Shown: in pieces, positions 4,638-5,584 of the stretch
Numbering within the stretch: position 1 is the stretch's first letter
How the letters are laid out: the number at the start of each line of letters is the position of its first letter
From: CAYZHV01 sp964478055
Lineage (GTDB): Bacteria > Spirochaetota > Spirochaetia > DSM-27196 > Alkalispirochaetaceae
NCBI GenBank assembly: GCA_964478055.1
Contig: CAYZHV010000248.1
Coordinates: 1 to 5,584 of the forward strand
Direction of reading: 5' to 3'
DNA length: 5,584 bases
The notes under the pieces: model-generated
The model's database searches: none
What the model was told of the DNA's origin: nothing
The model's input: the letters and a program-made list of their open reading frames with translations, nothing else
Position numbers and translations under genes: made by a program

Positions 4638-5584
4638 ATGCTGGACCTGAGGTATATCCGCGAGAACAGAGATGCCGTCAAGGAGAACGTGGCGGCTCGG
4701 CACGTCGAGGCGGACGTCGACAAAGTTGTGGAGCTCTATGACCGTCGAAACGAGACGATTCAGAGGATAGAAGAGCTTCGCAAGCGACGAAACGAGAACG
4801 CCGCGGCGATGAAGCAGAAGCCTTCCCCGGAGGAGCGAGAGAAGCTCATCAACGAGGGGAAGGAGCTCAAGCAACAGCTCCCCGCTCTCGAAGAAGAGCT
4901 CGAGACAATCGAGAAGGAGCTCTACGCCGAGGCATCCCGGATCCCCAACATGAGTCACCCGGCGGCGCCGCATGGGGCCGATGAGGAGGCTAACAAGGAG
5001 ATCGCTCGCCACGGAGAGCCGACAAAGTTCGACTTTGAGCCGAAAGACCACGTTCAGCTCGGCCAGGAGCTCGACATTATCGATTTCGAAGCAGGTACCA
5101 AGGTTTCGGGGACAAAGTTCTACTACCTCAAGAACCGTGGGGCCCTCTTGGAGCTAGCCCTGGTCCGGTACGCCATGGATATCCTCGAAAAGCACGGCTT
5201 TACCCTCACAATAACCCCGGACATCGCCCGAACGGAGATTGTCGAGGGGATCGGCTTCAATCCAAGAGGCGCGGAAAGCAATATTTACAACCTGGAGGGC
5301 GAGGACGCCTGCCTCGTGGGCACCGCCGAGATAACCCTCGGGGGTTATCACTCCAAGGAAACCCTGCCGGCGGATAAACTCCCGATCAAAATGGCAGGTC
5401 TTTCCCACTGTTTCCGCCGGGAGGCTGGGGCAGCGGGACAGTTCTCAAAGGGACTCTATCGCGTCCACCAGTTCACCAAGGTGGAAATGTTCGTCTACAC
5501 CCTCCCGGAGGAGTCCGACGCTATGCTCGAGGAGCTCCGGGGCATTGAGGAAGAGATATTCCAAGGCCTCGGCATCCCCTTCCG
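4638..5584 (+). CDS. serS: SerS, seryl-tRNA synthetase (3' end outside window)
   Basis: This class II aminoacyl-tRNA synthetase charges tRNA-Ser (and tRNA-Sec) with serine. The first 315 codons are present; bacterial SerRS is usually about 420-430 residues, so motif 3 and the C-terminus are missing only because the window ends. Residues 1-10 (MLDLRYIREN) are the typical start. About 28-100 form the charged antiparallel coiled-coil arm that contacts tRNA. The catalytic domain follows: motif 1 region LLELALVRYAMDILEKHGFTLTITPDI (about 170-195), the serine-binding loop VGTAE (T229, E231), and motif 2 SHCFRREAGAAGQFSKGLYRVHQFTKVEMF (256-285, R260, E262). The core phrase GFNPRGAESNIYNLEGEDACLVGTAE resembles, as I recall, the subgroup that includes plant organellar SerRS. 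The ATG at 4638 lies in a perfect palindrome and has no proper Shine-Dalgarno. Confidence 0.95.
   Translation, partial: MLDLRYIRENRDAVKENVAARHVEADVDKVVELYDRRNETIQRIEELRKRRNENAAAMKQKPSPEEREKLINEGKELKQQLPALEEELETIEKELYAEASRIPNMSHPAAPHGADEEANKEIARHGEPTKFDFEPKDHVQLGQELDIIDFEAGTKVSGTKFYYLKNRGALLELALVRYAMDILEKHGFTLTITPDIARTEIVEGIGFNPRGAESNIYNLEGEDACLVGTAEITLGGYHSKETLPADKLPIKMAGLSHCFRREAGAAGQFSKGLYRVHQFTKVEMFVYTLPEESDAMLEELRGIEEEIFQGLGIPF

Noticed and set aside
4433..4741. Plus-strand open frame starting in the spacer and overlapping serS
   Set aside because: It is in a different frame from the unmistakable SerRS, is Pro/Gly/Arg-rich and has no Shine-Dalgarno.

Overview
The window looks like ordinary bacterial chromosome from a G+C-rich bacterium, probably a draft or metagenomic scaffold because a run of ten Ns sits at 1038-1047. 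All recognisable genes are on the + strand and tightly packed. The style of SerRS and TrmL reminds me of free-living, G+C-rich Spirochaetota. That placement is from memory of family sequences and is weak; other G+C-rich phyla are possible. I see no phage, transposon, CRISPR or RNA gene.

Layout: 1-97 is a compact regulatory region with a perfect -35, an extended -10, a CG-centred palindrome and phased direct repeats. It leads into a LacI-family repressor gene (98 to about 1063) whose 3' end is broken by the N gap. Next comes a group I ECF biotin transporter in the order S component, ATPase, T component: bioY (1069-1647), bioM (1652-2392) and ecfT/bioN (2395-3132). trmL (3129-3608, tRNA wobble 2'-O-methyltransferase) and proC (3605-4399, pyrroline-5-carboxylate reductase) follow. 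Junctions are 4 nt, 2 nt, an ATGA overlap and a TTGA overlap, so bioY to proC, and probably the regulator too, form one translationally coupled operon. After a 238-nt, very G+C-rich, repeat- and palindrome-filled spacer (4400-4637), serS (seryl-tRNA synthetase) begins at 4638 from its own promoter and runs off the window.

How the genes work together: BioY binds biotin, and BioM and EcfT power its import. TrmL and ProC are housekeeping genes riding on the same transcript. A LacI-type regulator heading a biotin-uptake operon is unusual, since known biotin regulators are BirA, BioR and BioQ types. The idea that it controls biotin uptake rests on adjacency across an assembly gap.

The most interesting signals are regulatory. 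Both apparent transcription units (lacI-type and serS) have promoters whose predicted start lies at or within 3 nt of the ATG, with no Shine-Dalgarno, whereas two operon-internal genes have strong ones. The proC-serS spacer carries a 25-nt exact direct repeat and several perfect 10-12 bp palindromes. I found no clearly novel multi-gene system.
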